DNA from: Actinomycetota bacterium | Lineage (GTDB): Bacteria; Actinomycetota; Acidimicrobiia; IMCC26256 | DNA: 27,003 nt | Reading direction: 5' to 3' | NCBI GenBank assembly: GCA_009702955.1 | Contig: WLHA01000002.1 | Location: 1 to 27,003, forward strand | The notes under the pieces: generated by a model | Databases searched by the model: none | The model's input: the letters and a program-made list of their open reading frames with translations, nothing else | What the model was told of the DNA's origin: nothing | Made by a program: the position numbers and the translations under genes | In this document: one piece after another, positions 15,743-24,022 of the stretch | Layout of the letters: each line of letters begins with the position of its first letter | Position numbering within the stretch: position 1 is the stretch's first letter

Positions 15743-16465
15743 ATGAATCGGTGGCAGTCCTACGGGCGTCGGATACGTGGATCTATAGCCAGAACCCTGC
15801 AGTCCGCATCTGACGCGATCCGGCCACCGCGATCGAGTACTGAGCTGCGCCGCAGAGTTGGTGGTCTCTGGGATGAGATGGGGAGCCTGCAGCTCAACTT
15901 CTTGATTGAGCAGGGTCTCACTCCCGAGTCTTACTTCCTCGATGTCGGCTGTGGTGTTCTCAGGGCAGGTCGTCATTTTGTCAAGCATCTAGACGATGGC
16001 CATTACTGCGGCGTCGACATTGACGAAGGCATGATCGCCGGAGGTATCGCCCAACTAAAAGAGGACAACCTTGATAGCAAGGGTGCACGCCTTAGGGCAA
16101 CAACTACTTTTGAGGTTGACTTTGGTGAGAAGTTCGACGCTGGAATAGCGCAATCGGTCTTCACTCACCTACCGATCAATTCGATCTGGCACTGCTTATC
16201 GAACGTAAGCGAGGTGCTAGCTCCTGGGGGCGTGTTCTATGCAACATTCTTCCGTGGCCCAGAAGGACCGGAGCGATTCACTCCGATTCAGCAGCCATGC
16301 CTTGAGGGACGCGTATCAGTACGGACCTTCGCAGATGAGAATCCGTATCATTACTCCCCTCAAGACTTTGTACGTATGTGCGAGAACCTTCCATTAGAGG
16401 TTGAGGACATCGGAGACTGGGGACACCCTCGCGGTCAGCAAATGATGGCGTTTAAACGGATCTGA
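15743..16465 (+). CDS. class I SAM-dependent methyltransferase
   Basis: A 240-aa protein. SAM-binding motif I is YFLDVGCGVLRAGRHFVKHL (64-83), followed by CGVDID (89-94), then FDAGIAQSVFTHLP and the post-motif VLAPGGVFYATFF. It is a Methyltransf_25/11-type enzyme. The acceptor cannot be read from sequence; a sugar or lipid intermediate is plausible from context. A strong ribosome-binding site (GGAGGAA) lies 6 nt upstream of the ATG. It is the first gene after a repeat-bearing gap, so it may start a separate transcript. The next gene begins 2 nt after its stop. Confidence 0.87.
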   Translation: MNRWQSYGRRIRGSIARTLQSASDAIRPPRSSTELRRRVGGLWDEMGSLQLNFLIEQGLTPESYFLDVGCGVLRAGRHFVKHLDDGHYCGVDIDEGMIAGGIAQLKEDNLDSKGARLRATTTFEVDFGEKFDAGIAQSVFTHLPINSIWHCLSNVSEVLAPGGVFYATFFRGPEGPERFTPIQQPCLEGRVSVRTFADENPYHYSPQDFVRMCENLPLEVEDIGDWGHPRGQQMMAFKRI

Positions 16466-16467
16466 AT

Positions 16468-17430
16468 ATGACCTCAATAGTTATTCTTGGTATGCACCGG
16501 AGTGGCACATCTGCAATAACTCGCGCGCTCAACTTGCTCGGTGGAGCGCTTGGGCCCTTAGAGGATGTCGGTGAATACTGGGAACGAGCGGCAATGCGCT
16601 CGCAGTGCGACGCTCTACTTGAGAGGTTTGACGGAGCGTGGGACTGCCCGGGGATCATGCCCGAGGGTTGGGAGTCCTTAGAGCGGGTCGCAGAGGTTGA
16701 TGCAGGCGCGTTGGCCGCTATCTCAGAGTACGGATCCCCCGAGGTGCTGCTCTGGAAAGATCCGCGCGCGTCTTTGACCCTCCCGTTTTGGCGTAAGTAT
16801 CTAGGCCCTGATCCGATCGCAATCATTATTTATAGGCACCCTGAAGAAGTCTGGGCGTCCTTAGATACTCGAAATGGATTTGGCGCAGGGCTCTCTTTTG
16901 CACTTTGGGAGCGATACAACTCGGATGCACTTCGCTCTGCCTCCGGACTCCGAACAGTCGTATTTGCATACTCAGACTTGGTTCAAAAGCAGTCAGAGAT
17001 CATGACCGAACTTGCAGCCACTCTCACGGGATGGGGAGTCCCTCTAAAGGATCCGGCAAGCACAGATATGGAGTTGCGCGCGGATCAGCGGCACCACCAT
17101 TCTTCCGAGCATTTCTCGCACCCAAGCGCAACCCCATCACAGCAGGCACTATTCGCTGCCCTTCAGGAGACCCGCGGAGTCCACGAATCCTTCTCGCCAC
17201 CAGCCGCTATGGAGCCGTCTCCATTAAGCCTTGAGCTCATACAAATGCGCAGACAACTCCGCATGAGTCGCCGAGAACTCTGGCGAGCGCGAAGCGAGCA
17301 TCGGAGTCTCTCCGGATCGCGCCGCAAACTATTCTCGCTGCTCATTCATCCGGAGCGAACGAGCAGGGACGAACACTCCATGGGCGACGACGCTTCGATA
17401 GGCCAGCCCCCTAGGTCGCCATCTACATGA
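16468..17430 (+). CDS. sulfotransferase-like P-loop protein with basic coiled C-terminus
   Basis: A 320-aa protein. The P-loop is VILGMHRSGTSAIT (5-18), followed by LWKDPRASL (95-103) and the 3'-binding-like IIYRHPEEVWASL (120-132). This matches the 'GMHRSGTS' branch of sulfotransferase-like proteins common in bacterial glycan loci. From about residue 250, the enzyme fold gives way to an Arg/Leu-rich helical stretch (LSLELIQMRRQLRMSRRELW and on to about 290), probably a coiled coil or membrane-surface helix. It overlaps the next gene by 4 nt (ATGA). Sulfation of the glycan is the likely but unproven role. Confidence 0.82.
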   Translation: MTSIVILGMHRSGTSAITRALNLLGGALGPLEDVGEYWERAAMRSQCDALLERFDGAWDCPGIMPEGWESLERVAEVDAGALAAISEYGSPEVLLWKDPRASLTLPFWRKYLGPDPIAIIIYRHPEEVWASLDTRNGFGAGLSFALWERYNSDALRSASGLRTVVFAYSDLVQKQSEIMTELAATLTGWGVPLKDPASTDMELRADQRHHHSSEHFSHPSATPSQQALFAALQETRGVHESFSPPAAMEPSPLSLELIQMRRQLRMSRRELWRARSEHRSLSGSRRKLFSLLIHPERTSRDEHSMGDDASIGQPPRSPST

Positions 17431-18167
17431 GCCCTACGACATCAGTCCCCGAACCCAAAATAGTCATTACCGGCACCGGGCGGTCTGGCACCACGCTGCT
17501 TGTCCAGATCCTTACTGACCTCGGCCTAGATACGGGTTTCACGTCTGAGACGCCTATTGACGAGACGACCCATGCAGGCTTGGAGACGCGACTCGATTCG
17601 CCGACTGCCCCTCGGATTGTGAAGAGCCCAAACCTCAGCCGACGCCTCGACGCGATTCTTGCTAACGGTGACGTAACAGTTGAGCACGTGATCATTCCAA
17701 TGCGCGACCTCGCAGTTGCATCTGCGAGTCGCGTAAGAGCCACCAAATATGGATCCAACCTCCACGCAATGGGGGGCCTTTTTGGCACCACCAACGCCGT
17801 TAAGCAGCAAGAGAGTCTTGCGCTGCTCAATTATCAATTGATGTTCACGCTCGCTAAGTACGACATCGCCCACACGCTCCTCTTATTCCCGAGGTTCGCG
17901 ACCGACTGGGAGTACCTCTACTCGCACCTCTCATTTCTCGCCCCGGAGATTCCGCCGGAAGCCTGGCAGGCGGCAGTCACCGCTCGAGCACGCCCTGAGT
18001 TGATTCACGAAGTACCTCTCACCCGCGCAGAGCAATCGGCAACGCGCCTCGGATCCTCATACAACAAGTATCTCGGGCGACCTATTAGAGGGCTCCGCAA
18101 AGTACTTACCGGCAAGTCGCGCCAGAGCCGTAATCCATCAGATCCGCTCTATCCCAAGCCTGAGTAA
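17427..18167 (+). CDS. sulfotransferase-like P-loop protein
   Basis: A 246-aa protein, shorter than most sulfotransferases. The P-loop is IVITGTGRSGTTLLVQIL (12-29), followed by RIVKSPNLSRRLD (63-75) and VIIPMRDLAVASASRVR (88-104), whose Arg and Ser match the 3'-phosphate site pattern of sulfotransferases. The C-terminal half has no recognised domain. It is coupled to its neighbours by ATGA upstream and TAATG downstream. The family assignment is moderate: it may be a nucleotide-dependent transferase other than a sulfotransferase. Confidence 0.72.
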   Translation: MSPTTSVPEPKIVITGTGRSGTTLLVQILTDLGLDTGFTSETPIDETTHAGLETRLDSPTAPRIVKSPNLSRRLDAILANGDVTVEHVIIPMRDLAVASASRVRATKYGSNLHAMGGLFGTTNAVKQQESLALLNYQLMFTLAKYDIAHTLLLFPRFATDWEYLYSHLSFLAPEIPPEAWQAAVTARARPELIHEVPLTRAEQSATRLGSSYNKYLGRPIRGLRKVLTGKSRQSRNPSDPLYPKPE

Positions 18168-18952
18168 TGGAGCCAGATTCAAACGCGTCGGTGACTGTTT
18201 GCGTAGCGAGCCTCAACACTGCTGCGGTAACGGAGTTGTGTATTAGGACTCTCCGCGAATTTGCTGGGGCGCCAATGGTCCTTAAAGTTGGTGACTGCGG
18301 ATCAACGGATGGTTCACAAGAGATGCTCAGAGCATTCGCCGAGAATGGTTTTCTCTCACTCGAGGTTGCAGAGGGCGGGCGCCGACATCCAGTTTGGTTG
18401 GACCAATGGCTTGATAGTTGCACGACTCGGTTCTTAGTGTTCTCTGACTCAGACGTTGAGTACCGTGCGCCCAATTGGCTTAAAGACATGCTCGAGCAAG
18501 CAGCCAGCACAGGAGCTGCGCTGGTCTGTGGTCGGATGCAGTACCCGCCAGAGACATTTGTTCACCCCAAGACGGGGGCGCGCAGAAGACTCGCGCAGCG
18601 CCCCACTCCATGGTTGCTGATGCTTGACCTAGAGCAATTACGCGGGGTAGTCAACGAGTCCTTTGCATATAAGGACGAAGAAGACCCTGACGCCTTCGGT
18701 GGGAAGGTTGCGTACGACGTAGGAGCGAAATATTTTGCGTCGGTAGTTAAGAGCGGGCTTCACTGGGCAGAGATGCCGCCAGAATGGCAATCGCATTACA
18801 GGCACTTTGGTGGATTGACCTGGCTTGGGGCGCGGGGTGACGGTGTGAGCATCAAGAAACGGTCAAAACAAGTCTTGAAATTACTAACCGTAAAGAGACG
18901 TCTCAGAGTCGCCCGTAAGAATCACTGGGGTGCACCAGCAACCTCTTCGTAG
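18167..18952 (+). CDS. divergent family 2-like glycosyltransferase
   Basis: A 261-aa protein with the GT2 N-terminal pattern VTVCVASLNTAA (9-20). The usual VDDGSTD is replaced by VGDCGSTDGS (41-50), and the metal site reads SDSDVEYR (93-100). HPVWLDQWLDS (74-84) and the region CGRMQYPP follow. The first Asp of the nucleotide-binding pair is shifted (VGD rather than VDD), so activity or donor specificity may differ. The start overlaps the upstream TAA by one base (TAATG). Its last 31 nt overlap the convergent GT4 gene on the other strand. Confidence 0.75.
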   Translation: MEPDSNASVTVCVASLNTAAVTELCIRTLREFAGAPMVLKVGDCGSTDGSQEMLRAFAENGFLSLEVAEGGRRHPVWLDQWLDSCTTRFLVFSDSDVEYRAPNWLKDMLEQAASTGAALVCGRMQYPPETFVHPKTGARRRLAQRPTPWLLMLDLEQLRGVVNESFAYKDEEDPDAFGGKVAYDVGAKYFASVVKSGLHWAEMPPEWQSHYRHFGGLTWLGARGDGVSIKKRSKQVLKLLTVKRRLRVARKNHWGAPATSS

Positions 18953-20082
18953 AGGCGTCGTAACGCTGCCCCTACCAATGCTGGGGTTCGCTGCGATGCG
19001 ACCTTGGCCATGTTTGCTCCAGCCTGCTTAGCAGCAGTTTCATCACCTAGAGACTCGAGAATCGCCTCAGCTAACGCATTGGCATCACTCGGCGGGACTA
19101 CCCAGCCTGTGCCCTCCGATCTCACCGTTGAGCCGAGCGCTCCTACGTCGGAGACAATTAGTGGAGTCGAGTTCGCATAGGCATCTTGAAGAACAGCGCT
19201 CTGCGACTCAAACGAGGTATACGGAAGCACATTGACGCTGCAGCGCGCGTATAGGGCGGCCTTCCGTGCTGCAGTTGCATAGCCAATCTCAGCGACGATT
19301 CTCTTGTCACGCGACGCTGCATCGCGTACCAGTTGCTCGACCTCTGCGAATCCTTTACCGGCGATCACTAATCGAAACTCCTGCTCTTTAGGCAGAAGCC
19401 GTATCGCTTCGAGCAGTACGTCCACACCTTTGTTTCGCCTTAGTGTCCCGAAAAAGAGGATCTCCGGAACTCCATCGCCAACCCCCTGATCGCCAACCCC
19501 CTCATCGCCAACCCCCTGATCTTCGACAACCAGTGGCGGGGGCAAGACCGGAAGAGGGATGTAATTAATTCGCGCTGGATCTACTTCAAACTCACTACTC
19601 AAGCGCTCTGCAACCCAATCATGATGCACGACAAGCGTCCCCGCATTGGCGTACTGACGCGCAAGAATTGAGTGCTCAACCCTCTTCGGCATTCTCCGCT
19701 GGTGAGGAGTTACGTCGTGAACCGTCGAGACAAGGGGAACACGTTGAGCGAGCCTACGCAGGGCTAACCAATCGACAAACGGGTTCAGATAAATAACATG
19801 CGCAACGTCAAAGGTCTCTTCTTTAAGCACGCTGTGACGGGCACGAGCGCGCCCGATGTATGTAGCGGCCCGCGAGACTCCCCAGGAAATGCTCCCCTCG
19901 GTACTGCGCTCATCTACACCGGGCAACGCTGGGAGAACCTCGCAGCCCTCTAGCGAACTTGAGATTGGGTCAAGGGGTCGATCGGTGCAGTGAACGGCTA
20001 GTTGATCTCCCTGACGCAGCACTCCGCCTGCGAGCGCTAACTCCTCTTGCCTCAGGTAAGGCCAGTACCAATAGATATCCAT
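18922..20082 (-). CDS. family 4 glycosyltransferase
   Basis: A 386-aa GT-B protein. N-terminal half: VAHVIYLNPFVDW and STVHDVTPHQRRMPKRVEHS. C-terminal half: EILFFGTLRRNKGVDVLLEA, then FRLVIAGKG, then the GT4 donor-site region SFESQSAVLQDAYANSTPLI with the Glu typical of retaining GT4 enzymes. The linker between the two Rossmann halves holds a 15-bp repeat coding for GVGD(Q/E). The ATG start at 20082 has AGGA upstream. It is the last gene of the minus block D and overlaps the plus-strand gene by 31 nt at its 3' end. Confidence 0.88.
   Translation of the reverse strand: MDIYWYWPYLRQEELALAGGVLRQGDQLAVHCTDRPLDPISSSLEGCEVLPALPGVDERSTEGSISWGVSRAATYIGRARARHSVLKEETFDVAHVIYLNPFVDWLALRRLAQRVPLVSTVHDVTPHQRRMPKRVEHSILARQYANAGTLVVHHDWVAERLSSEFEVDPARINYIPLPVLPPPLVVEDQGVGDEGVGDQGVGDGVPEILFFGTLRRNKGVDVLLEAIRLLPKEQEFRLVIAGKGFAEVEQLVRDAASRDKRIVAEIGYATAARKAALYARCSVNVLPYTSFESQSAVLQDAYANSTPLIVSDVGALGSTVRSEGTGWVVPPSDANALAEAILESLGDETAAKQAGANMAKVASQRTPALVGAALRRLYEEVAGAPQ
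19474..19518 (-). repeat. three 15-bp tandem copies in the GT4 interdomain linker
   Basis: Plus-strand units atcgccaaccccctg (19474-19488), atcgccaaccccctc (19489-19503) and atcgccaaccccctg (19504-19518) differ by one base. They encode VEDQGVGDEGVGDQGVGD-like sequence between the two GT-B domains, about residues 190-210. The number of copies could set the linker length. Confidence 0.9.
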
Positions 20083-20094
20083 CTCGTCCTAACT

Positions 20095-20130
20095 CAGCTA
20101 GAGAAGTGTACGCAGTTAGAGAAATACAGT
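20095..20130 (-). repeat. two imperfect 18-bp tandem copies across a gene junction
   Basis: cagctagagaagtgtacg (20095-20112) and cagttagagaaatacagt (20113-20130). Copy two contains the stop of the 20116-20973 GT2 gene; copy one is the 5' leader of the GT4 gene starting at 20082. It appears to be a duplication at a gene boundary. Confidence 0.6.
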
Positions 20131-20973
20131 TCGGTCGCGAATGCTGCCTTGAAGATGCCCAAGGCGCACTCCTGCTACCCAGCACCATTGGGCTCGGCCC
20201 GAGGAACTACGCAGTCGAGGAAGTGTCGTTAGCAGCCGCACCCAAGAGCGCCATCCACTAAATCTTCCAGGCGGGCGAAGACCGCTGCGCGCTACTTCGC
20301 GTCGCAACTTGGGGCGATTGCGACCGTATGTGAGTCCCTGTCGCCACAAGGTCTTGGGTTCACCGCGCATTCTGTAAAGGAGCCGAGCGTTTGGTTCAAA
20401 GATGAGCGGGATTTTTGCTACGAAGAGCCGCAGCGAAAACTCATGGTCCTCCGCTCCTATGAAATCATCCTTAAACCCACCAATCCGCATGAAGGTCTCT
20501 CTACGAACTCCGAAATTTCCACCGGAGGCAATCGGGAATATCCCCTGCCATTCAAGTGGTCGGTCAGGCGGGTATACGCCACGCGAATTAGCAAGCCACT
20601 CCGGATTCAGTACCGATACATCGCAGGGTCCGGTCGCAACCTCTCCGCGCTCCAATGCACCAGCCATCGCCGCTAACCAACCCGGTACAACAACGTCATC
20701 GCCATCGCATATCAAAACCAAAGGCGAGGTAGTCGCGTCAAAGCCAGCCTGACGTGCATACGCGAGGCCGTCACGCTCCGACGCCTGAACAACACGAACC
20801 CGCTCATCTCTCAAGGCGTACGCCTCGCATATCGCCTGAGTGGAGTCCGTTGAACGATTATTGACTAAAACGACTTCCCAATCACCGCTCCACTCCTGTG
20901 CAAGTAGCGCATCGAGAGCCTCCCCAAGCGTGGACTCAACGTTCCGAATGGGCATCACAACGCTTATCTGCAT
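20116..20973 (-). CDS. family 2 glycosyltransferase (paralogue of 20973-21842)
   Basis: A 285-aa GT2. SVVMPIRNVESTL (4-16), LVNNRSTDSTQ (36-46), LVLICDGDDVVVPGWLAAM (85-103), and GGNFGVRRETFMRIGGF followed by GAEDHEFSLRL, the acceptor/catalytic region. It aligns along its whole length with the adjacent upstream gene product, including the C-terminal WRQGLTYGRNRPKLRR, so the two arose by tandem duplication. The nucleotide-binding Asp pair is VNN rather than VDD. Its ATG overlaps the stop of the upstream gene (TGATG). Confidence 0.9.
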   Translation of the reverse strand: MQISVVMPIRNVESTLGEALDALLAQEWSGDWEVVLVNNRSTDSTQAICEAYALRDERVRVVQASERDGLAYARQAGFDATTSPLVLICDGDDVVVPGWLAAMAGALERGEVATGPCDVSVLNPEWLANSRGVYPPDRPLEWQGIFPIASGGNFGVRRETFMRIGGFKDDFIGAEDHEFSLRLFVAKIPLIFEPNARLLYRMRGEPKTLWRQGLTYGRNRPKLRREVARSGLRPPGRFSGWRSWVRLLTTLPRLRSSSGRAQWCWVAGVRLGHLQGSIRDRTVFL

Positions 20974-21839
20974 CAGGTGCGGTCTCTGTTAGAAATCTCG
21001 CCGATGACGCCGGCGGTATTGAAAACCCAGTTGGCTCGCCCCTTGCCTGTGAACAGCGATGGCGTCCGCTTAATTATCCCAACAAGAGCGCGAGCGGAGT
21101 TGCCTGGTGGAACAGAGATGCCATCGGCGGTAAAGCGCCTTCGCAGCAATGGCCTGATACGCCCATATGCAATACCTTGTTTCCAGAGGCCTCGCAGTGT
21201 TGTTCTATAGCGATAATGAACCACCGCTGACTCCGCGTATGCGAGATGAATACCATTGCGCCAACACCGGTATGAGAACTCGATGTCCTCGCCTGCAGTT
21301 AATGACTCGTCGAATCCCCCGACGGTGTCGAGCACGCGTCGCTGAACGCCGAGATTGCAGGAGTGAGCAAACTGAAAAATGCCCGAGTAGGACCCAGGGC
21401 CAAGTGTCAGACGCGAGCCTCGCGTATCGATTACACGCGCTGGATTCAGAGACCAAATCTCTAAAGCCCCAGCGACTAGCGGAGCCTCGTTAAGAGCGGC
21501 CGCCATAGCGGAGAGCCAGCCTTGTGCCACGACATCATCCGCATCTACGGTGACGATAGCGGGGGCACTAGAGGCTTTAATTCCAGCGTTACGCGCTGCA
21601 GATACCCCGAGACCTCGCCCTGAGATCATCCTGATATTGGGCCACTTTGCCGCATACTCGTCGACGATTGCTCGGGTTCCGTCGGTAGATTCGTCGTCGA
21701 CAACGACAACCTCCCATGCGAGCGCTGTCTCCTGTGCACAGATTGCATCTAATTGCGCAGCGATGGTAGCGGCAGCATTGCGTGCCGCAATCACGATACT
21801 TATTACCAGAGAATCCGCTGAGAATGATCCTGAAGTGCT
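20973..21839 (-). CDS. family 2 glycosyltransferase (paralogue of 20116-20973)
   Basis: A 288-289 aa GT2. VISIVIAARNAAATI, WEVVVVDDESTDGTRAIVDE, SAARNAG, VDADDVVAQGWLSAM, then CNLGVQRRVLDTVGGF and AGEDIEFSYRCW. The motif set is complete, unlike the NNRSTDS version of its neighbour. The start is the TTG at 21842, which overlaps the TGA of the upstream GT4 gene (TTGA), so the codon 21842-21840 is the first residue; no better start lies downstream before the first β-strand. Coordinates are given to the overlap. It presumably adds a sugar to the glycan of this locus. Confidence 0.9.
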   Translation of the reverse strand, partial: STSGSFSADSLVISIVIAARNAAATIAAQLDAICAQETALAWEVVVVDDESTDGTRAIVDEYAAKWPNIRMISGRGLGVSAARNAGIKASSAPAIVTVDADDVVAQGWLSAMAAALNEAPLVAGALEIWSLNPARVIDTRGSRLTLGPGSYSGIFQFAHSCNLGVQRRVLDTVGGFDESLTAGEDIEFSYRCWRNGIHLAYAESAVVHYRYRTTLRGLWKQGIAYGRIRPLLRRRFTADGISVPPGNSARALVGIIKRTPSLFTGKGRANWVFNTAGVIGEISNRDRT

Positions 21840-22951
21840 CAACTGCTCCCCTTTCGTGTGGCGACTAGCTCCAGCAGAAGTCTCTCGAACTCGCCAACGA
21901 TGGTCTCGGGATCTACCTCAGAGCGCTCAGAGTAGGTGCGCGCAGCAGACACGAACCCATCGTAATTTGTCGGGCCAAGTAGATAGCGCAGAGCGCTTGC
22001 CCACTCGGCGATCGGCGCATCAGCATCGACAGTTAATCCGCCTGGGCCGATTGCTTCAACAAGTGCGTCGAGACTCGAACCGAGAACAGGCACGCCATTG
22101 GCTTGGGCCTCTAGAACAACCCGAGGGCGACCATTAGTTAGGTAGGGAGCGAGTAACGCTGCTGCATCTCCATAGAGTTCACTCGGGTCATCCGTGCGCG
22201 GGCGTAACTCAACATTCTCTAGACCTTTAAGAGCATCCTCAAGCCATCTGCGCTCCTCAGGTTTCAGAGGCCACGACTCGACGAAGGCAAAACGCATCTC
22301 CGGGCATTCTCTTGCTAATGCGACAGCAACCTCCCTACCCGAGATCTCAACCGGGTTAATAAAGAGAACAACCTCTCTACTCGTATCCACACGAATCGCG
22401 TCTAGTGATACCACTGACGGGACAAAGTGCGCTCTAAAACCGATCGCAGCCGCACGCTCGCTGAGAGTTGCCGCATTAGTTAGTAAAAGTTCTGGAGGTG
22501 CATTTGAGATATCAAGGTGCCCTATCGCGGCCTCCTCTCTCAAGTAGAGAACCGACGCGATCCCTGCGGCGCTCAACTCTTTCCTAATACTTCTCCATGC
22601 CATACGGCCGACGCTTGCCGCTACGACAACATCGGGTGGCTGATCCCTTAAGAATTTCCGAAGCGAGTTCTCGGGGAGAATTGTCGACCACAAACGTATC
22701 GGCGACTCATTGACCAACTGGCGCCCTCCCCCTACCAGTCCAGCTACACGCCAAACGGGCTGGGCCAGGAGCCTAGGGAGCCGCACAGCAAGATTTACGA
22801 GGCGATGCTGGAGCATCCATCTTCTCGGCGCTGTCTCAACCCGGAGGAGCACATCAACCTCATGGCCCCGCGCTGCCATACGCTGCGCCAACTCACGTGT
22901 GCTCATTGCGGAACCACCCACGGCAGTCCCCGATAAGAAGAGGATTCGCAT
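21839..22951 (-). CDS. family 4 glycosyltransferase
   Basis: A 370-aa GT-B protein. The N-terminal acceptor half has ILFLSGTAVGGSAMSTRELA followed by AARGHEVDVLLR. The C-terminal donor half has VVLFINPVEISGREVAVALA, then ELYGDAAALLAPYLTNGRPR and VVLEAQANGVPVLGSSLDAL with the conserved GT4 Glu. The ATG start has GAGGTAG (plus-strand ctacctc at 22955-22961) 3 nt upstream. It is the first gene of block D and diverges from the paired sulfotransferase genes across about 147 bp. Confidence 0.88.
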   Translation of the reverse strand: MRILFLSGTAVGGSAMSTRELAQRMAARGHEVDVLLRVETAPRRWMLQHRLVNLAVRLPRLLAQPVWRVAGLVGGGRQLVNESPIRLWSTILPENSLRKFLRDQPPDVVVAASVGRMAWRSIRKELSAAGIASVLYLREEAAIGHLDISNAPPELLLTNAATLSERAAAIGFRAHFVPSVVSLDAIRVDTSREVVLFINPVEISGREVAVALARECPEMRFAFVESWPLKPEERRWLEDALKGLENVELRPRTDDPSELYGDAAALLAPYLTNGRPRVVLEAQANGVPVLGSSLDALVEAIGPGGLTVDADAPIAEWASALRYLLGPTNYDGFVSAARTYSERSEVDPETIVGEFERLLLELVATRKGSS

Positions 22952-23098
22952 GGACTACCTCGATGGCGGGCTTCGGCTCTGAATCCGAGCAGGGTGGAAA
23001 CAATACTTCGATTTTTCGGCGGCCTTGACACTTGATCTACCTGCCGACCAGGAATCTTGGGGCACTCGGCATCCTGTATCGGCTGTATTCTCGCAGGG

Positions 23099-24022
23099 AT
23101 GTCACGCGTTCTGTTGTTAGGGGTACCACGCTCTGGGACCACATGGTGCGGACGCGTATTGGGCCAGACGGATCAGACCATCTACGTCAACGAGCCGGAC
23201 GGCGATACGGAAGCGTTCGCTCTCCCTGCGCGCTCCGGTTTCAATGGCCCTCCATCCCTGAGTATTGGGCAGAGCGCAGAGGCTTATGAGCGACTCTGGC
23301 GAGGCGCCTTCGATGGAGCTGGTAGGCCGCACTCTGTAGGTGCCCGCGTCGCGAGATACCTAAATTCCTCGGCTTCTAGTGCCGAGAGATTCTCTGCATG
23401 GTTCGACTCAGACTTCACACCAAGGATGCGCGCTGTGAAGCGGCTAGCCAAGCCAGGAGAGTTGCGATCCGATTTCCTAAATGTTGTTGCAAAAAGCGTG
23501 AGAGCCGAGTTCACCGCTGAGTGGATCGCTGACCGTTTTAAGCCGACTGTGGTTCTAGTGGAGCGAAGCCCAATGAATGTCTTGGCATCTTGGATAGACC
23601 TCTCCTACGCCCACAGCACGCGTGAATTTAGGGCATATGCCGACCAGGCAAAGATGCGCTGGGGGATTCGACCTCCCGAGGACCCAGCCCTGCTCGAGCG
23701 CCAAGTATTTACCTATGGGGTGATGGCTCTAGCGCTACGAGAGAGCGCGGAGACGAACAACTGGATACGCGTTCAGCATGAGTACCTCTGCATTGACTCG
23801 AGCGAGCGCTTTCAGAGCCTCGCATCCACACTCAACCTTGGGTGGAACCAGAGTGTTGAGCGCTTTATTGAAGACTCAAATCGCAGCGGTGAGGGCTATC
23901 AGACAACACGCCACACCGCTGACCAGCCGGAGTCTTGGAGAACGCGCCTCGACAACAACGCTGTCGAGCAAATCCTCCTTGGACTGAGCAGATTCCCTGG
24001 CCTAACCCCGAGCGGGATATGA
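23099..24022 (+). CDS. sulfotransferase-type protein, first of a tandem pair
   Basis: A 307-aa protein starting MSRVLLLGVPRSGTTW, with the 5'-phosphosulfate loop at 8-16, directly at the N-terminus. It continues with YVNEPDG (29-35), NVVAKSVRAEF (128-138), and VVLVERSPMNVLASW (151-165), the 3'-phosphate site. C-terminal VQHEYLCIDSSERF and HTADQPESWRTRL are shared with the next gene. The frame is open back to 23057, but the ATG at 23099 matches the start of its paralogue and follows a GCAGGG. A perfect TTGACA at 23025-23030 lies upstream without a good -10. A PAPS-dependent role is inferred from motifs. Confidence 0.86.
   Translation: MSRVLLLGVPRSGTTWCGRVLGQTDQTIYVNEPDGDTEAFALPARSGFNGPPSLSIGQSAEAYERLWRGAFDGAGRPHSVGARVARYLNSSASSAERFSAWFDSDFTPRMRAVKRLAKPGELRSDFLNVVAKSVRAEFTAEWIADRFKPTVVLVERSPMNVLASWIDLSYAHSTREFRAYADQAKMRWGIRPPEDPALLERQVFTYGVMALALRESAETNNWIRVQHEYLCIDSSERFQSLASTLNLGWNQSVERFIEDSNRSGEGYQTTRHTADQPESWRTRLDNNAVEQILLGLSRFPGLTPSGI

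Noticed and set aside
20047..20261. Plus-strand frames across the 20082/20116 junction
   Set aside because: They overlap two minus-strand glycosyltransferase genes; their internal repetition only reflects the 18-bp DNA repeat.
23025..23030. Promoter from the perfect TTGACA
   Set aside because: No acceptable -10 box lies 16-19 bp downstream (CCAGGA to AGGAAT), so a functional promoter cannot be supported.
23057..23098. Extended N-terminus of the first paired sulfotransferase
   Set aside because: The paralogue begins at the equivalent of the ATG at 23099 and the extra residues show no conserved pattern.
23935..24018. Extended N-terminus of the second paired sulfotransferase
   Set aside because: The extension lies within the coding sequence of the first gene; the ATG at 24019 gives the standard ATGA overlap and the shared MSRVLLLG start.
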